DNA from: Priestia endophytica DSM 13796
GTDB lineage: Bacteria > Bacillota > Bacilli > Bacillales > Bacillaceae_H
Length of the DNA stretch: 64,000 bases
Assembly: GCF_900115845.1 (NCBI RefSeq)
Contig: NZ_FOXX01000006.1
Coordinates: 229,231 to 293,230, forward strand
Direction: 5' to 3'
Shown here one piece after another: positions 52,545 through 60,671 of this stretch (positions are counted from its first letter, which is position 1; each line of letters starts with the position of its first letter). The notes under the pieces were generated by a model. The model worked only from the letters and a program-made list of their open reading frames with translations. It searched no databases and was not told the origin of the DNA. The position numbers were made by a program, and so were the translations under genes.

Positions 52545-53393
52545 GTGTACTTTGGAGTAAATTTAGAAAGCGATTATGTAAAGCTTTGGCAGGATGGAAT
52601 GAAAAATTGGGAGGATGAGATGCCAAAGCGTATGATAGACGATAAGTTAGAAGAAAAGTTTTGGAATGTGTTCTTAGAAAAAGGAAAACATAAAGAAAAG
52701 AAAAAGCCGTTTATAGAAGATATTGTTCGCGAGGTCCTTCTACACGTTAAATCAAGCGACACAGTAGCAGAGATTGGTCCTGGCTGGGGAACATATACCT
52801 TTCCTATTGCACAGCACACTAAATCTTTAACATGTGTAGACAGCTCAGCAGCGATGATCTCTTATTTGAAAGAAAGAGCAGAAAAAGAACAGGTCAATAA
52901 TATGAATTTCATTCACGGGAAATGGGAAGAAAAACGAGTAGAGCAGAATTATGATGTTGTATTTGGATTTAATTGTTTTTATCGTACTCATGATATAGAT
53001 AAGGCACTTTTGAAAATGAACAATAAGGCAAGCCGTCTAGCTATCGTTGGAATGACAAGCGGTCCTGAACAAAGGCATTACCGGGAAATTGAAAAAAAGC
53101 TTGGATATACCATTCGCTATACTCGACGCGATTATATTATGTTGCAAAATGTCTTATACCAGCTTGGAATTGATGCAAACTGTCAGCTGATTGATTTGAC
53201 TAATACATACTGCTTTAATACATATGAAGAAGCTTTCTCATTTTTAACAAGCAAGATTGTGACAGAAGAACGGGATGAAATGAAATTAGCTTCTATTATT
53301 GATAAATATCTCGAAGAAAAAGATGGCCATTTCTATTATGTTCACCCTTTTAAAGCAGCGCTCCTGTATTGGAAACCAGAACAACTCTTTTAA
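52545..53393 (+). CDS. Class I SAM-dependent methyltransferase
   Basis: About 282 residues. AGGAG at 52530-52534 suits GTG 52545. GTG 52536 overlaps the SD. The SAM motif I is VAEIGPGWGTYTFPI (about 78-92), with VDSSAAMI as the acidic loop and VVFGFNCFYRTHDI as motif IV. The N-terminal 70 residues are helical (Trp- and Lys-rich) and resemble those of small-molecule methyltransferases in Bacillus. Substrate unknown. A lipoprotein gene follows after 65 bases. Confidence 0.85.
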   Translation: MYFGVNLESDYVKLWQDGMKNWEDEMPKRMIDDKLEEKFWNVFLEKGKHKEKKKPFIEDIVREVLLHVKSSDTVAEIGPGWGTYTFPIAQHTKSLTCVDSSAAMISYLKERAEKEQVNNMNFIHGKWEEKRVEQNYDVVFGFNCFYRTHDIDKALLKMNNKASRLAIVGMTSGPEQRHYREIEKKLGYTIRYTRRDYIMLQNVLYQLGIDANCQLIDLTNTYCFNTYEEAFSFLTSKIVTEERDEMKLASIIDKYLEEKDGHFYYVHPFKAALLYWKPEQLF

Positions 53394-53458
53394 TCACTTC
53401 GTATAGTTTTTTTATTCGCACAAATACTAAGAGAAATGAAATCAAGGAGTGCGTTATT

Positions 53459-53878
53459 ATGAAAAGGGTATTTCTAGGGACTTTTCTTCTCTTCGTATTA
53501 TGTGCGTGTAATCAAGATAAGCAATATCCCAATCTATTTTACATAAAAGACGGATATGTTGGATGGGTAGAAGTGGAATATAATAAAGAAGGGGCTTTTC
53601 CGACAAGTAAGGAAGGAACCTATAACGTGCTATGGGTTGATGAAAATGGAAAAACTGAAACAGAAGAGCCTCCGCCAGAGCAAGGATGGGCAAACAACCG
53701 GTATTATTACTTCGCTGAAAATGGGGATCGGAAAGAGCTTAAACAGAGTGAAAAAATCCATGGGGCAACGACAACGAGAAAAAATAACGAAGAAAAAGCG
53801 ATTGAATATTTTTTTGTTGGAAGTGAAAAGCAATTTGAGGATCAAAAAGGGGAATATAAAAGAGAAGGAAAACAGTAG
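53459..53878 (+). CDS. Small lipoprotein of unknown function
   Basis: 139 residues, ATG 53459 after AAGGAGTGCG. A longer frame to 53369 overlaps the methyltransferase gene and is rejected. Signal peptide with lipobox LCAC (Cys17). The mature region has GYVGWVEVEYNKEG and a probable EPPPEQGW turn. It resembles Bacillus secreted proteins annotated DUF6843, though I hold that only loosely. Surface location is expected. Confidence 0.72.
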   Translation: MKRVFLGTFLLFVLCACNQDKQYPNLFYIKDGYVGWVEVEYNKEGAFPTSKEGTYNVLWVDENGKTETEEPPPEQGWANNRYYYFAENGDRKELKQSEKIHGATTTRKNNEEKAIEYFFVGSEKQFEDQKGEYKREGKQ

Positions 53879-53908
53879 CGTCCAGACGTTACTGTTCTTC
53901 TTTTTGTA
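53870..53908. terminator. Terminator between lipoprotein and converging small gene
   Basis: AACAGTA-CGT arms pair with ACGTTACTGTT with one bulge, followed by CTTCTTTTT on the plus strand. Confidence 0.7.
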
Positions 53909-54083
53909 GTTCTTTTTGTGTAGAGGCTATTCGCACCAGTTCTGCTAGTTTTTCGTTTCGCTCTTCATCAAGCTGCTGTTTGCGATTAAGAAATAAGATA
54001 CCGACAATAAGCCCATATACACAAAGACCATAAAGTAAAATTTTAAATACAAAATAAGCAATACTAAACAAGCTTAAGGCCAA
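53889..54083 (-). CDS. Small membrane protein with coiled-coil tail
   Basis: 64 residues. TTG 54083 lies eight bases after AAAGGA. ATG 54092 overlaps the SD. One or two hydrophobic helices (about 3-36) followed by a charged helix NRKQQLDEERNEKLAELVR likely to form a coiled coil. No family recognised. It converges on the lipoprotein gene. Confidence 0.6.
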   Translation of the reverse strand: MALSLFSIAYFVFKILLYGLCVYGLIVGILFLNRKQQLDEERNEKLAELVRIASTQKELQKEEQ

Positions 54084-54374
54084 ACAACTCATCCTTTCAG
54101 GGGGATAATATAAAAAAGTATAGCAAAGAAGAAGAGAGAATGCGAACCTCCCCATCTGTTACAAAAGAACGGGAAGGTTAGAAAAGTGAAACAAAATAAT
54201 ATACTAAATCGTTATAGAAGTTGTAATATGTAATGAAAATTTTAAAAAATATACACGATGACAAAAAAAGATACTTTAATTTTACAAAAAATGGACTTTG
54301 TTTTACTTTTTTTAATAAAAAAATCGTTAAAAAGACCGTTGTTTTTTAACGTGTAGGCCAAACGTGTCGAAAAA
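54084..54374. other. AT-rich intergenic stretch
   Basis: Lies between the divergent small membrane protein and the wall hydrolase. Several A/T runs and no supported gene. Upstream part contains the SD of the minus-strand gene. Confidence 0.5.
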
Positions 54375-54429
54375 TGTAACTTAATTGTAATATTTAGATT
54401 TTACGTTTGTAATAATTGATTGCTAGAAT
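54375..54429 (+). promoter_or_regulatory. WalR box and promoter of the NlpC/P60 hydrolase gene
   Basis: TGTAAC-TTAAT-TGTAAT (54375-54391) fits TGTWAH-N5-TGTWAH exactly. It is followed by TTTACG (54400-54405), an 18-base spacer and TAGAAT (54424-54429). WalRK controls autolysin genes in Bacillus, so activation of this wall hydrolase is a sound inference. Confidence 0.78.
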
Positions 54430-54471
54430 GAGAGGCGGTGAAGAAAAAATTAGTAATGGAGGATAACTTTT

Positions 54472-55677
54472 ATGAAAAAGTTAATATATTCTGTAGTACT
54501 TGGTTCGACAATCTCGGCAGCAGTAGCAACAGCGCCAAACAGTGCAGATGCAGCACTAGGTGACGGACTTTTAAAGCAAGGTATGAACAATTCTGACGTA
54601 AAAGATTTACAGCAACAGCTGAAAAATAAAGGCTATTTTAAGCTTGGTTATACAACTACATATTTTGGAACAATTACCAAGGATGCATTGAAAAACTTTC
54701 AGCGTGCAAATGGCCTAGCAGCGGACGGAATTGCTGGAAAGAATACATATCGTGTATTACTTAACAATTCTACTTCTTCAAGTTCAGGAACAGTTTCATC
54801 TAGTACTCTTTTAAAATATGGAATGAGTAGCCCACAAGTTAAGCAGCTTCAGTCTGCCCTAAAACAAAAAGGCTATTTCAACTTTGGTTATACAACAAAT
54901 TACTATGGTTCAATTACAAGAGATGCTGTTATAAAGTTTCAGCGTGCAAATGGCCTAGCAGCAGACGGAATTGCTGGACCAAAAACATTAGCGAAGCTTA
55001 ACGGAAGTTCTGTATCAGCGGGTTCTTCATCTTCAAGTTCTGGAGTATCTACAAGCACAACATTAAGACTTGGAATGAGCAGTCCACAAGTACAGAAACT
55101 TCAGTCTGCTCTAAAGCAAAAAGGCTACTTCACATATAGTCGTACAACAAACTATTATGGCACAATTACAAGAGATGCTGTTATGAAATTTCAACGTGCG
55201 GCAGGTCTTGCAGTAGACGGGATTGCTGGACCAAAAACACTAGCAGCATTGAACGGAAATACGCCTGTTGCTGAGTCTAAGCCATCACAAGGAAGCGGTT
55301 CATCATCATCGTCATCACAAACGACACAAAAGATTATTTCTATTGCAAAATCACTTCGCGGAGTTCCATATGTATGGGGAGGAACATCAACAAGCGGATT
55401 TGATTGCAGTGGGTTTATTCAGTATGTATTTAATAAAGCTGGTGGACCAAGCCTTCCACGTACAGTTGCGGCTATGTATGACAGAGGTACGTCTGTTTCA
55501 TCGCCAAAAGTCGGGGATCTTGTATTCTTTGAAACATACAAGCCAGGGGCATCACATGCAGGTATCTATCTAGGAAACAGTCAATTCATTCACGCTGGTT
55601 CTTCAACAGGTGTAACAATTTCATCTCTTCACAACACATATTGGGCACCTCGTTACCTTGGTGCTAAAACATATTAA
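54472..55677 (+). CDS. Secreted peptidoglycan endopeptidase, three PG-binding domains plus NlpC/P60
   Basis: 401 residues, signal peptide cut near Ala28. Three PG_binding_1 repeats (about 31-97, 113-177, 196-261), each with GMSSPQVKQLQ-like and FQRANGLAADGIAG motifs and joined by Ser/Gly-rich linkers. The catalytic NlpC/P60 domain (285-401) has Cys312 (FDCSGF), His362 (SHAGIYLG) and a third polar residue near His374. Cleaves stem-peptide bonds, probably D-Glu-mDAP, like LytE/LytF/CwlS, though those use LysM repeats. SD ATGGAGGATAAC. Candidate WalR regulon member. Confidence 0.93.
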   Translation: MKKLIYSVVLGSTISAAVATAPNSADAALGDGLLKQGMNNSDVKDLQQQLKNKGYFKLGYTTTYFGTITKDALKNFQRANGLAADGIAGKNTYRVLLNNSTSSSSGTVSSSTLLKYGMSSPQVKQLQSALKQKGYFNFGYTTNYYGSITRDAVIKFQRANGLAADGIAGPKTLAKLNGSSVSAGSSSSSSGVSTSTTLRLGMSSPQVQKLQSALKQKGYFTYSRTTNYYGTITRDAVMKFQRAAGLAVDGIAGPKTLAALNGNTPVAESKPSQGSGSSSSSSQTTQKIISIAKSLRGVPYVWGGTSTSGFDCSGFIQYVFNKAGGPSLPRTVAAMYDRGTSVSSPKVGDLVFFETYKPGASHAGIYLGNSQFIHAGSSTGVTISSLHNTYWAPRYLGAKTY

Positions 55678-55682
55678 TTCTT

Positions 55683-55714
55683 AAATCCCTGCTAGTAGTT
55701 TAGCAGGGATTTTT
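55683..55714 (+). terminator. Terminator after the NlpC/P60 gene
   Basis: AATCCCTGCTA pairs perfectly with TAGCAGGGATT, followed by TTTA. Confidence 0.88.
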
Positions 55715-55819
55715 AATACTTTTTATGCTTTTTCATTGCAACATAATTTTAATCGTAATATGATGAAAAAGCATAAAAAATTTACAGAAAAGTGATGGAA
55801 AACAAGGAGGCACGTTTTT

Positions 55820-56125
55820 ATGGCTATTCTAGATGTAACTGTTATTCCAGTAGGCACAAGTACGCCAAGTGTAAGCCAATACGTAGCAGACATTCACAAA
55901 GTATTAAAGCGACACGAAGGAAAAGTAAAAGTACAGCTAACACCTATGAGTACACTCATTGAAGGTGATTTAGACGACTTGTTTGAGGTTGTTAAAGAAA
56001 TGCATGAGCTTCCTTTCTCTAAAGGACTTGACCGCGTATGTACAAATATTCGCATCGACGATCGCCGAGACCTTAAACATACGATGGAACGCAAGATAGA
56101 GGCGGTAGAAACAAAAATTCAATAA
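55820..56125 (+). CDS. MTH1187/YkoF family thiamine-binding protein (YqgV-like)
   Basis: 101 residues, ATG 55820 after AAGGAGG. Starts LDVTVIPVGTSTPSVSQYVADI with the family's ferredoxin-like fold, then TPMSTLIEGDLDDLFEVV. Homologues bind thiamine or hydroxymethylpyrimidine in the cytoplasm, and the role in metabolism is not settled. No terminator separates it from the downstream T-box promoter. Confidence 0.88.
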   Translation: MAILDVTVIPVGTSTPSVSQYVADIHKVLKRHEGKVKVQLTPMSTLIEGDLDDLFEVVKEMHELPFSKGLDRVCTNIRIDDRRDLKHTMERKIEAVETKIQ

Positions 56126-56209
56126 ACAACATTCCTACACAAAATAAAGGTGCCAAGCATATCATAAAATATCACTTTTATTTTTAGCGAAACTTTTTTT
56201 AAAAAGCGC

Positions 56210-56239
56210 TTGACGAATGATAGAAAATGGTTCTATAAT
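56210..56239 (+). promoter_or_regulatory. Promoter of the T-box-controlled aroA gene
   Basis: TTGACG (56210-56215), 18-base spacer, TATAAT (56234-56239). Transcription would start near 56246, a few dozen bases before T-box Stem I. Confidence 0.8.
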
Positions 56240-56245
56240 ACAAAT

Positions 56246-56565
56246 CAAACATATCAAATGTTTTGAAAACAATTGAAATTTAAAAAACCAAATAGATGTT
56301 TAAATGCAATGACAGGACAATAGTAGCATTGATCTCCCTGTTCTTCAGAGAGCTGATGGTTGGTGAAAATCAGTACAAAGAACAATGTGAAGTACGCCCC
56401 TCGAGCAGCTTTTCAGACATCTTGTACATTACAAGATGAAAGGGAAGTCGGTTTAACCGTTATCTCAATGAAGTGATGAATGTTGAATATGATACATTTA
56501 TTAAAATAGGGTGGTACCGCGATAAAATCGTCCCTACTGATTATTTAATCAGTAGGGACTTTTTG
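56246..56565 (+). promoter_or_regulatory. T-box riboswitch, probably tyrosine-tRNA sensing
   Basis: Full T-box leader. Stem I is visible as TGTTCTT/AAGAACA flanking the distal AGAGAGC and TGGTTGGTGAAAATC motifs. The T-box itself AGGGTGGTACCGCG lies at 56508-56521, followed by the terminator GTCCCTACTGATT with its complement and T-run (56530-56565). After GTGAAG on the 3' side of Stem I is TAC (56393-56395), a candidate Tyr specifier. The TGGT bulge pairs with a discriminator A, compatible with tRNA-Tyr or -Phe and not with tRNA-Trp. The downstream gene is the first step of aromatic amino acid synthesis. Confidence 0.9.
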
Positions 56566-56651
56566 TATAAAAAAAGATAAAAACTTCTTTTCAGCGGCCT
56601 TTTATCATACACTATTTTCGAAATGTTTCAAAAAATTCGACAGTCATAATT

Positions 56652-56709
56652 AGGGTGGTACCGCGGTAAAATCGTCCCTACTGGCATGGAATCAGTAGGG
56701 GCTTTTTTT
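56652..56709 (+). promoter_or_regulatory. Second T-box antiterminator/terminator module, without its own Stem I
   Basis: Only 90 bases after the first terminator the sequence AGGGTGGTACCGCG recurs (56652-56665), followed by a near-identical terminator (GTCCCTACTG and CAGTAGGGGC, 56674-56702, then T). No second AGAGAGC/GGTG Stem I region exists in between. It looks like a partial duplication that makes read-through require two antitermination events. Confidence 0.85.
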
Positions 56710-56766
56710 ATAGATTCAAACATCTTTTTTAAAAAAATGAGAACAGTAAACTTAGGAGGAATAAAT

Positions 56767-57843
56767 ATGACAAAGCCAACTTTAGAAACATTACGTAAAG
56801 GAATCGACGAAATTAACTTAGAGATTTTAGCACTTCTTAATAAACGTGGAGAAATTGCTAAAGAAATTGGAAAATTAAAAGAAATGCAAGGTACAAAGCG
56901 TTTTGACCCTGTTCGTGAACGTGAATCTCTAAATGCTATCTTAGCAAAACACGAGGGTCCATTCGAAGCATCAACTATTCAACATATTTTCAAAGAAATC
57001 TTCAAAGCAAGCCTTGAACTTCAAGAAGACGATCATAGCAAAGCACTACTTGTATCTCGTAAAAATAAAGTAGAAGATACAATCGTTGACTTGAAAGGTG
57101 AAAAAATTGGAGACGGTAACCTTAACTTCATCATGGGACCTTGCGCTGTTGAATCATACGATCAAGTACGAACAGTTGCAGAGGCTATGAAAGCTCAAGG
57201 AATTCGCCTTCTTCGCGGTGGAGCATTCAAACCGAGAACCTCCCCATACGACTTCCAAGGTCTTGGCATTGACGGTCTAAAAATCCTTCGTCAAGTAGCA
57301 GATGAGCTAGATATGGTAGTTGTTAGTGAAATCGTAAATCCAGCTCATATCGAAATGGCAACAGAATACGTTGACGTGATTCAAATTGGTGCGCGTAACA
57401 TGCAAAACTTTGAGCTTTTAAAAGCAGCTGGTTCTGTTGATAAAGCGGTTCTTCTAAAACGCGGTCTAGCAGCAACAATCTCTGAATTTGTAAATGCAGC
57501 AGAATACGTTATGTCACGTGGAAACACAAACATCATCCTTTGTGAGCGTGGAATCCGCACATACGAAAAAGCAACACGTAATACATTAGATATTTCAGCT
57601 GTACCAATCTTAAAGAAAGAAACACACTTACCTGTTGTTGTTGATGTAACACATTCAACTGGTCGTCGTGATCTATTACTTCCATGCGCGAAAGCAGCGA
57701 TTGCAATTGGTGCAGATGCTGTAATGGCAGAGGTTCATCCAGATCCAGCGGTAGCTTTAAGTGACTCAGCACAGCAAATGGATATTCCAGAATTCCAAGC
57801 TTTCATTAAAGAACTAAAAGGTCAACCAGCTCAAACAAAATAA
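56767..57843 (+). CDS. aroA: Bifunctional chorismate mutase / DAHP synthase
   Basis: Condenses PEP and erythrose 4-phosphate to DAHP, first step of the shikimate pathway. 358 residues, the length of B. subtilis AroA(AroG). ATG 56767 follows TTAGGAGG. Residues 1-90 form an AroQ chorismate mutase domain ([19 protein letters not shown]), which acts as allosteric sensor of chorismate/prephenate. Residues 100-358 are type I-beta DAHP synthase ([42 protein letters not shown]). Controlled by the tandem T-box leader. The symbol follows B. subtilis usage and does not mean EPSP synthase. Confidence 0.95.
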   Translation: MTKPTLETLRKGIDEINLEILALLNKRGEIAKEIGKLKEMQGTKRFDPVRERESLNAILAKHEGPFEASTIQHIFKEIFKASLELQEDDHSKALLVSRKNKVEDTIVDLKGEKIGDGNLNFIMGPCAVESYDQVRTVAEAMKAQGIRLLRGGAFKPRTSPYDFQGLGIDGLKILRQVADELDMVVVSEIVNPAHIEMATEYVDVIQIGARNMQNFELLKAAGSVDKAVLLKRGLAATISEFVNAAEYVMSRGNTNIILCERGIRTYEKATRNTLDISAVPILKKETHLPVVVDVTHSTGRRDLLLPCAKAAIAIGADAVMAEVHPDPAVALSDSAQQMDIPEFQAFIKELKGQPAQTK

Positions 57844-57864
57844 AATAATCATGATTTTACAAAA

Positions 57865-57910
57865 AAAACCTTTCTTTTTACAAAAAAGTTGTAGAAAGAA
57901 AGGTTTTTTT
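57865..57910 (+). terminator. Terminator after aroA
   Basis: AACCTTTCTTT pairs with AAAGAAAGGTT around a 17-base loop, followed by T. Confidence 0.82.
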
Positions 57911-57917
57911 CTCGTTT

Positions 57918-57960
57918 TGTAACCTTTTTGTAACAAATTTATTATTTTATTTGTTATAGT
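57918..57960 (+). promoter_or_regulatory. WalR box and -10 element upstream of asnB
   Basis: TGTAAC-CTTTT-TGTAAC (57918-57934), an exact direct repeat matching TGTWAH-N5-TGTWAH. TATAGT (57955-57960) is a likely -10. No good -35 lies between, as at activator-dependent promoters. The gene downstream is AsnB, which in B. subtilis amidates meso-diaminopimelate in wall precursors. Confidence 0.65.
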
Positions 57961-58134
57961 AATAATGTTATTGTCAATTTATAGCTAAAATTATCCAAAA
58001 AAAGACATATTTTGAATGCAACAAACCATAACTATAGAATATACTTAGTTCTTCTTATTTTATAGAAAGAAATAAGGAAAGTGTTTTATATAGAAGTGTT
58101 TGGTTTTGAGGAGAAGGAGTAGGGAGGAACCGCT

Positions 58135-60027
58135 ATGTGTGGATTTGTAGGACATATTAAAAAAAATGCGGATTTTGAAAATATAAAAGAAGATGTATTC
58201 AAAGGGATGGTGGAAAAGATCTTTCACCGCGGCCCAGATGATGTAGGTATTTATGAAGATCAACATGTCCAGCTCGGTTTTCGCCGCTTAAGTATTCTTG
58301 ATGTAGAAAAAGCTGGTCAGCCTCTTTCATACGATAACAACCGTTATCAGCTTATATTTAATGGAGAAATTTATAACTATATAGAACTTCGCCAAGAATT
58401 ACTTGCTAAAGGTTACACGTTCAAAACAGATGGAGACTCTGAAGTTCTTCTCGCTCTTTATTGTGAAGAAGGCAGAAAAATGGTTTCAAAATTAAGAGGA
58501 ATGTTTGCGTTTTTAATTTGGGATACAAAAACAAAAACGGTTTTTGGTGCGCGTGATCCTTTCGGTATTAAGCCGCTTTATGTTGCTCAAACAGAGAACG
58601 AAATCTTTTTAGCATCAGAAACAAAATCGATTAAAGAAGTTGTGCCAGGAGACCATGATTTAAGTGCTCAAGCTCTTCAGCATTATTTAAGTTTTCAATA
58701 TGTACCAGAGCCTTATACTCTTTTTGATGCAGTGAAAAAAGTAGAGCCTGGGTATTCTTTTTATCAAGATGTAGAGTCTGATAAAGGATTGAAGTTTGAA
58801 CGTTATTTCAAACCAACTCTACATCCTATTCAAAAGGAAGAAAACGAATGGATTAAAGAGATTCAGCATGTGCTAGAAGACTCAGTGAATATTCATATGC
58901 GAAGTGATGTTCCGGTAGGGTCTTTCCTTTCAGGTGGGATTGATTCTTCCTTTGTTGTATCACTTGCTAAACGTTACCATAATAATCTTAAGACTTTCTC
59001 TGTTGGCTTCCAAACAGATGGCTATAGCGAGCTTGATGTAGCAGGAGAAACAGCTCAGGCGCTTGGCGTAGAAAATATTCAAAAAGTCATTACAGCAGAG
59101 GAGTTCATGGAAGAGCTACCGAAAATTGTGTGGCATCTTGATGACCCGCTTGCAGATCCTGCAGCGATTCCTTTATACTTTGTTGCCAAAGAGGCGGCAA
59201 AGCAAGTGACAGTTGTTTTGTCTGGGGAAGGAGCGGACGAGCTTTTCGGTGGGTACAATATTTATTGTGAACCAGATTCCTTAAAAATGTTTCAAAACAT
59301 TCCCTCTCCGCTAAAGAAAGCACTTGGCAAAATGAGCAATATGTTACCTGACGGAGTCAAAGGGAAGAGCTTTTTACAACGAGGAACAATTCCGCTTGAA
59401 GACCGCTATATTGGAAATGCTAAAATGTTTGAAGAAGCGGAAAAAGAACGTTTTTATCATCTGCAGCATAAAGGAGTACATTATACGGATATTACAGCTC
59501 CTTTCTATGCACAAGCAGCCGAGTATGATCCAGTAGGAATAATGCAGTATGTGGATATGAATACATGGTTAAGAGGTGATATTTTATTAAAAGCGGATAA
59601 AATGACAATGGCCAATTCCCTTGAGCTACGCGTTCCATTTTTAGATCGTCGTGTTTTTGAAGTCGCTTCAAGAATTCCAAAAAATATGAAAATAAAAGAC
59701 GGTACAACAAAATATATTTTACGAAAAGCTGCAAGAGGGATTGTACCTGATCATGTTTTAGATCGTCGTAAATTAGGATTCCCAGTGCCAATTCGAGTAT
59801 GGTTAAAAGACGAACTGTACGATTGGGCGTTTAAACTTATTACAGAAAGTGATGTTGATCACTTATTTGATAAGAAAGAACTTACTTCACTATTAAGTCA
59901 GCATGCAGCAAGTAAAGGTGACTATAGCCGAAAGCTTTGGACAATCTTAATGTTTCTTATGTGGTATAACCAACATACAGGCGCTTCTGAATATAACCCA
60001 AAGACAAAAAATTTAATTATACATTAA
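58135..60027 (+). CDS. asnB: Glutamine-hydrolysing asparagine synthetase family (AsnB)
   Basis: 630 residues, SD GAGGGAGGAACC. After Met removal the nucleophile is Cys2 (MCGFVGH). The N-terminal Ntn glutaminase has RGPDD and FNGEIYNY. The synthetase half has the PPi loop SFLSGGIDSSFVVS (about 265-278), LSGEGADELFGGY and KADKMTMANSLELRVPFLD. It matches B. subtilis AsnB (632), reported to amidate meso-diaminopimelate of peptidoglycan precursors rather than mainly free aspartate. Both roles are possible. A WalR box at its promoter fits a wall function. Confidence 0.92.
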   Translation: MCGFVGHIKKNADFENIKEDVFKGMVEKIFHRGPDDVGIYEDQHVQLGFRRLSILDVEKAGQPLSYDNNRYQLIFNGEIYNYIELRQELLAKGYTFKTDGDSEVLLALYCEEGRKMVSKLRGMFAFLIWDTKTKTVFGARDPFGIKPLYVAQTENEIFLASETKSIKEVVPGDHDLSAQALQHYLSFQYVPEPYTLFDAVKKVEPGYSFYQDVESDKGLKFERYFKPTLHPIQKEENEWIKEIQHVLEDSVNIHMRSDVPVGSFLSGGIDSSFVVSLAKRYHNNLKTFSVGFQTDGYSELDVAGETAQALGVENIQKVITAEEFMEELPKIVWHLDDPLADPAAIPLYFVAKEAAKQVTVVLSGEGADELFGGYNIYCEPDSLKMFQNIPSPLKKALGKMSNMLPDGVKGKSFLQRGTIPLEDRYIGNAKMFEEAEKERFYHLQHKGVHYTDITAPFYAQAAEYDPVGIMQYVDMNTWLRGDILLKADKMTMANSLELRVPFLDRRVFEVASRIPKNMKIKDGTTKYILRKAARGIVPDHVLDRRKLGFPVPIRVWLKDELYDWAFKLITESDVDHLFDKKELTSLLSQHAASKGDYSRKLWTILMFLMWYNQHTGASEYNPKTKNLIIH

Positions 60028-60033
60028 TTCAAA

Positions 60034-60069
60034 AACCCCCTTCTTTTTGAGTAAGAAGGGGATTTTTTG
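60034..60069 (+). terminator. Terminator after asnB
   Basis: CCCCTTCTT pairs with AAGAAGGGG around TTTGAGT, followed by ATTTTTT. Confidence 0.85.
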
Positions 60070-60094
60070 AACTAAATTAAATTTTTGTGTATAT

Positions 60095-60117
60095 TCATAT
60101 CCAAAATATGATATAAT
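60095..60117 (+). promoter_or_regulatory. Extended -10 promoter with adjoining palindrome (candidate sRNA promoter)
   Basis: TGATATAAT (60109-60117) is a perfect extended -10. TCATAT-N5-ATATGA (60095-60111) is a perfect inverted repeat overlapping its upstream edge, likely a regulator site. No good -35 is needed with an extended -10. The regulator was not identified. Confidence 0.65.
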
Positions 60118-60123
60118 TTACAT

Positions 60124-60239
60124 GTAATCTTCAAACGCATATGAAACAGTACGCCTCGTGTTGTTTCTGAGCATGGTTAAGGTATGCCCCCTTGATCATA
60201 ACGTTCCTGTGTGTACATTGTACACACAGGTTTTTTTTA
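60124..60239 (+). ncRNA. Candidate small RNA, about 115 nt
   Basis: Begins after a strong extended -10 promoter and ends at a perfect terminator (CCTGTGTGTAC with GTACACACAGG around ATT, 60208-60232, then eight T). Between them are two possible hairpins (GAAACA...TGTTTC near 60145-60170, and GCAT...ATGC near 60172-60188) and the single-stranded C-rich segment GCCCCCTTGATC, a typical mRNA-pairing region. The only ORF is nine codons without an SD. It does not match RNAs I know well (6S, SRP, RoxS, FsrA). The terminator T-run overlaps the stop codon of the gene on the other strand. Confidence 0.6.
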
Positions 60240-60671
60240 TGACCCGCTAGGTTGCTTAAAAATTTCACGCTGTACTTTTAAAACGGCTTGATGGACATGT
60301 TTCATAACTTCACGTTCTTTTACTTCTACAACTTTCCATCCTCTTCTTCGAAGCAATGTTGAAAGTTTTTCCTCTTTCTTATCTGATTTCTTAGCAAGCG
60401 TTTGTGGGTGGCGATGAAGAATAATAGCAACTTTGTATTTAGGAATCATAACATCAATCATAAATCGCCCATATGGCTCATTTAAGCGCAAATCGTAGCC
60501 GCACATATCAAGCGCCTTACTTAGCTTTTCATGGAGGATGTCTGTTCTTTGCTTATTTAGTACATATTCTTGCTCATCAGTTTGAAAAGTAGAGGCAATG
60601 ATAAAGATAAGTGTACCTGTGACAGTTAAAATGAGGGCAATAACGATGCTCACTATAAAGATGTGTTCCAT
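60237..60671 (-). CDS. Membrane-anchored protein with nuclease-like (DUF559/DUF2726-type) domain
   Basis: 144 residues, ATG 60671 after AGAAAGGATTTAAAT. One N-terminal membrane helix (5-27) followed by a basic soluble domain. Residues 60-125 resemble the PD-(D/E)XK-like DUF559/Vsr fold: RFMIDVMIPKYKVAIIL, then a Lys-rich loop and LLRRRGWKVVEVKEREV. The first catalytic Asp may be present (FMID), but the usual E-x-D/K strand reads AIILHRH, so it could be inactive. No restriction or recombination genes adjoin it. Function unknown. Confidence 0.65.
   Translation of the reverse strand: MEHIFIVSIVIALILTVTGTLIFIIASTFQTDEQEYVLNKQRTDILHEKLSKALDMCGYDLRLNEPYGRFMIDVMIPKYKVAIILHRHPQTLAKKSDKKEEKLSTLLRRRGWKVVEVKEREVMKHVHQAVLKVQREIFKQPSGS

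Noticed and set aside
60142..60171. Nine-codon frame inside the candidate sRNA
   Set aside because: No SD and ends inside a predicted hairpin. The RNA interpretation is preferred.
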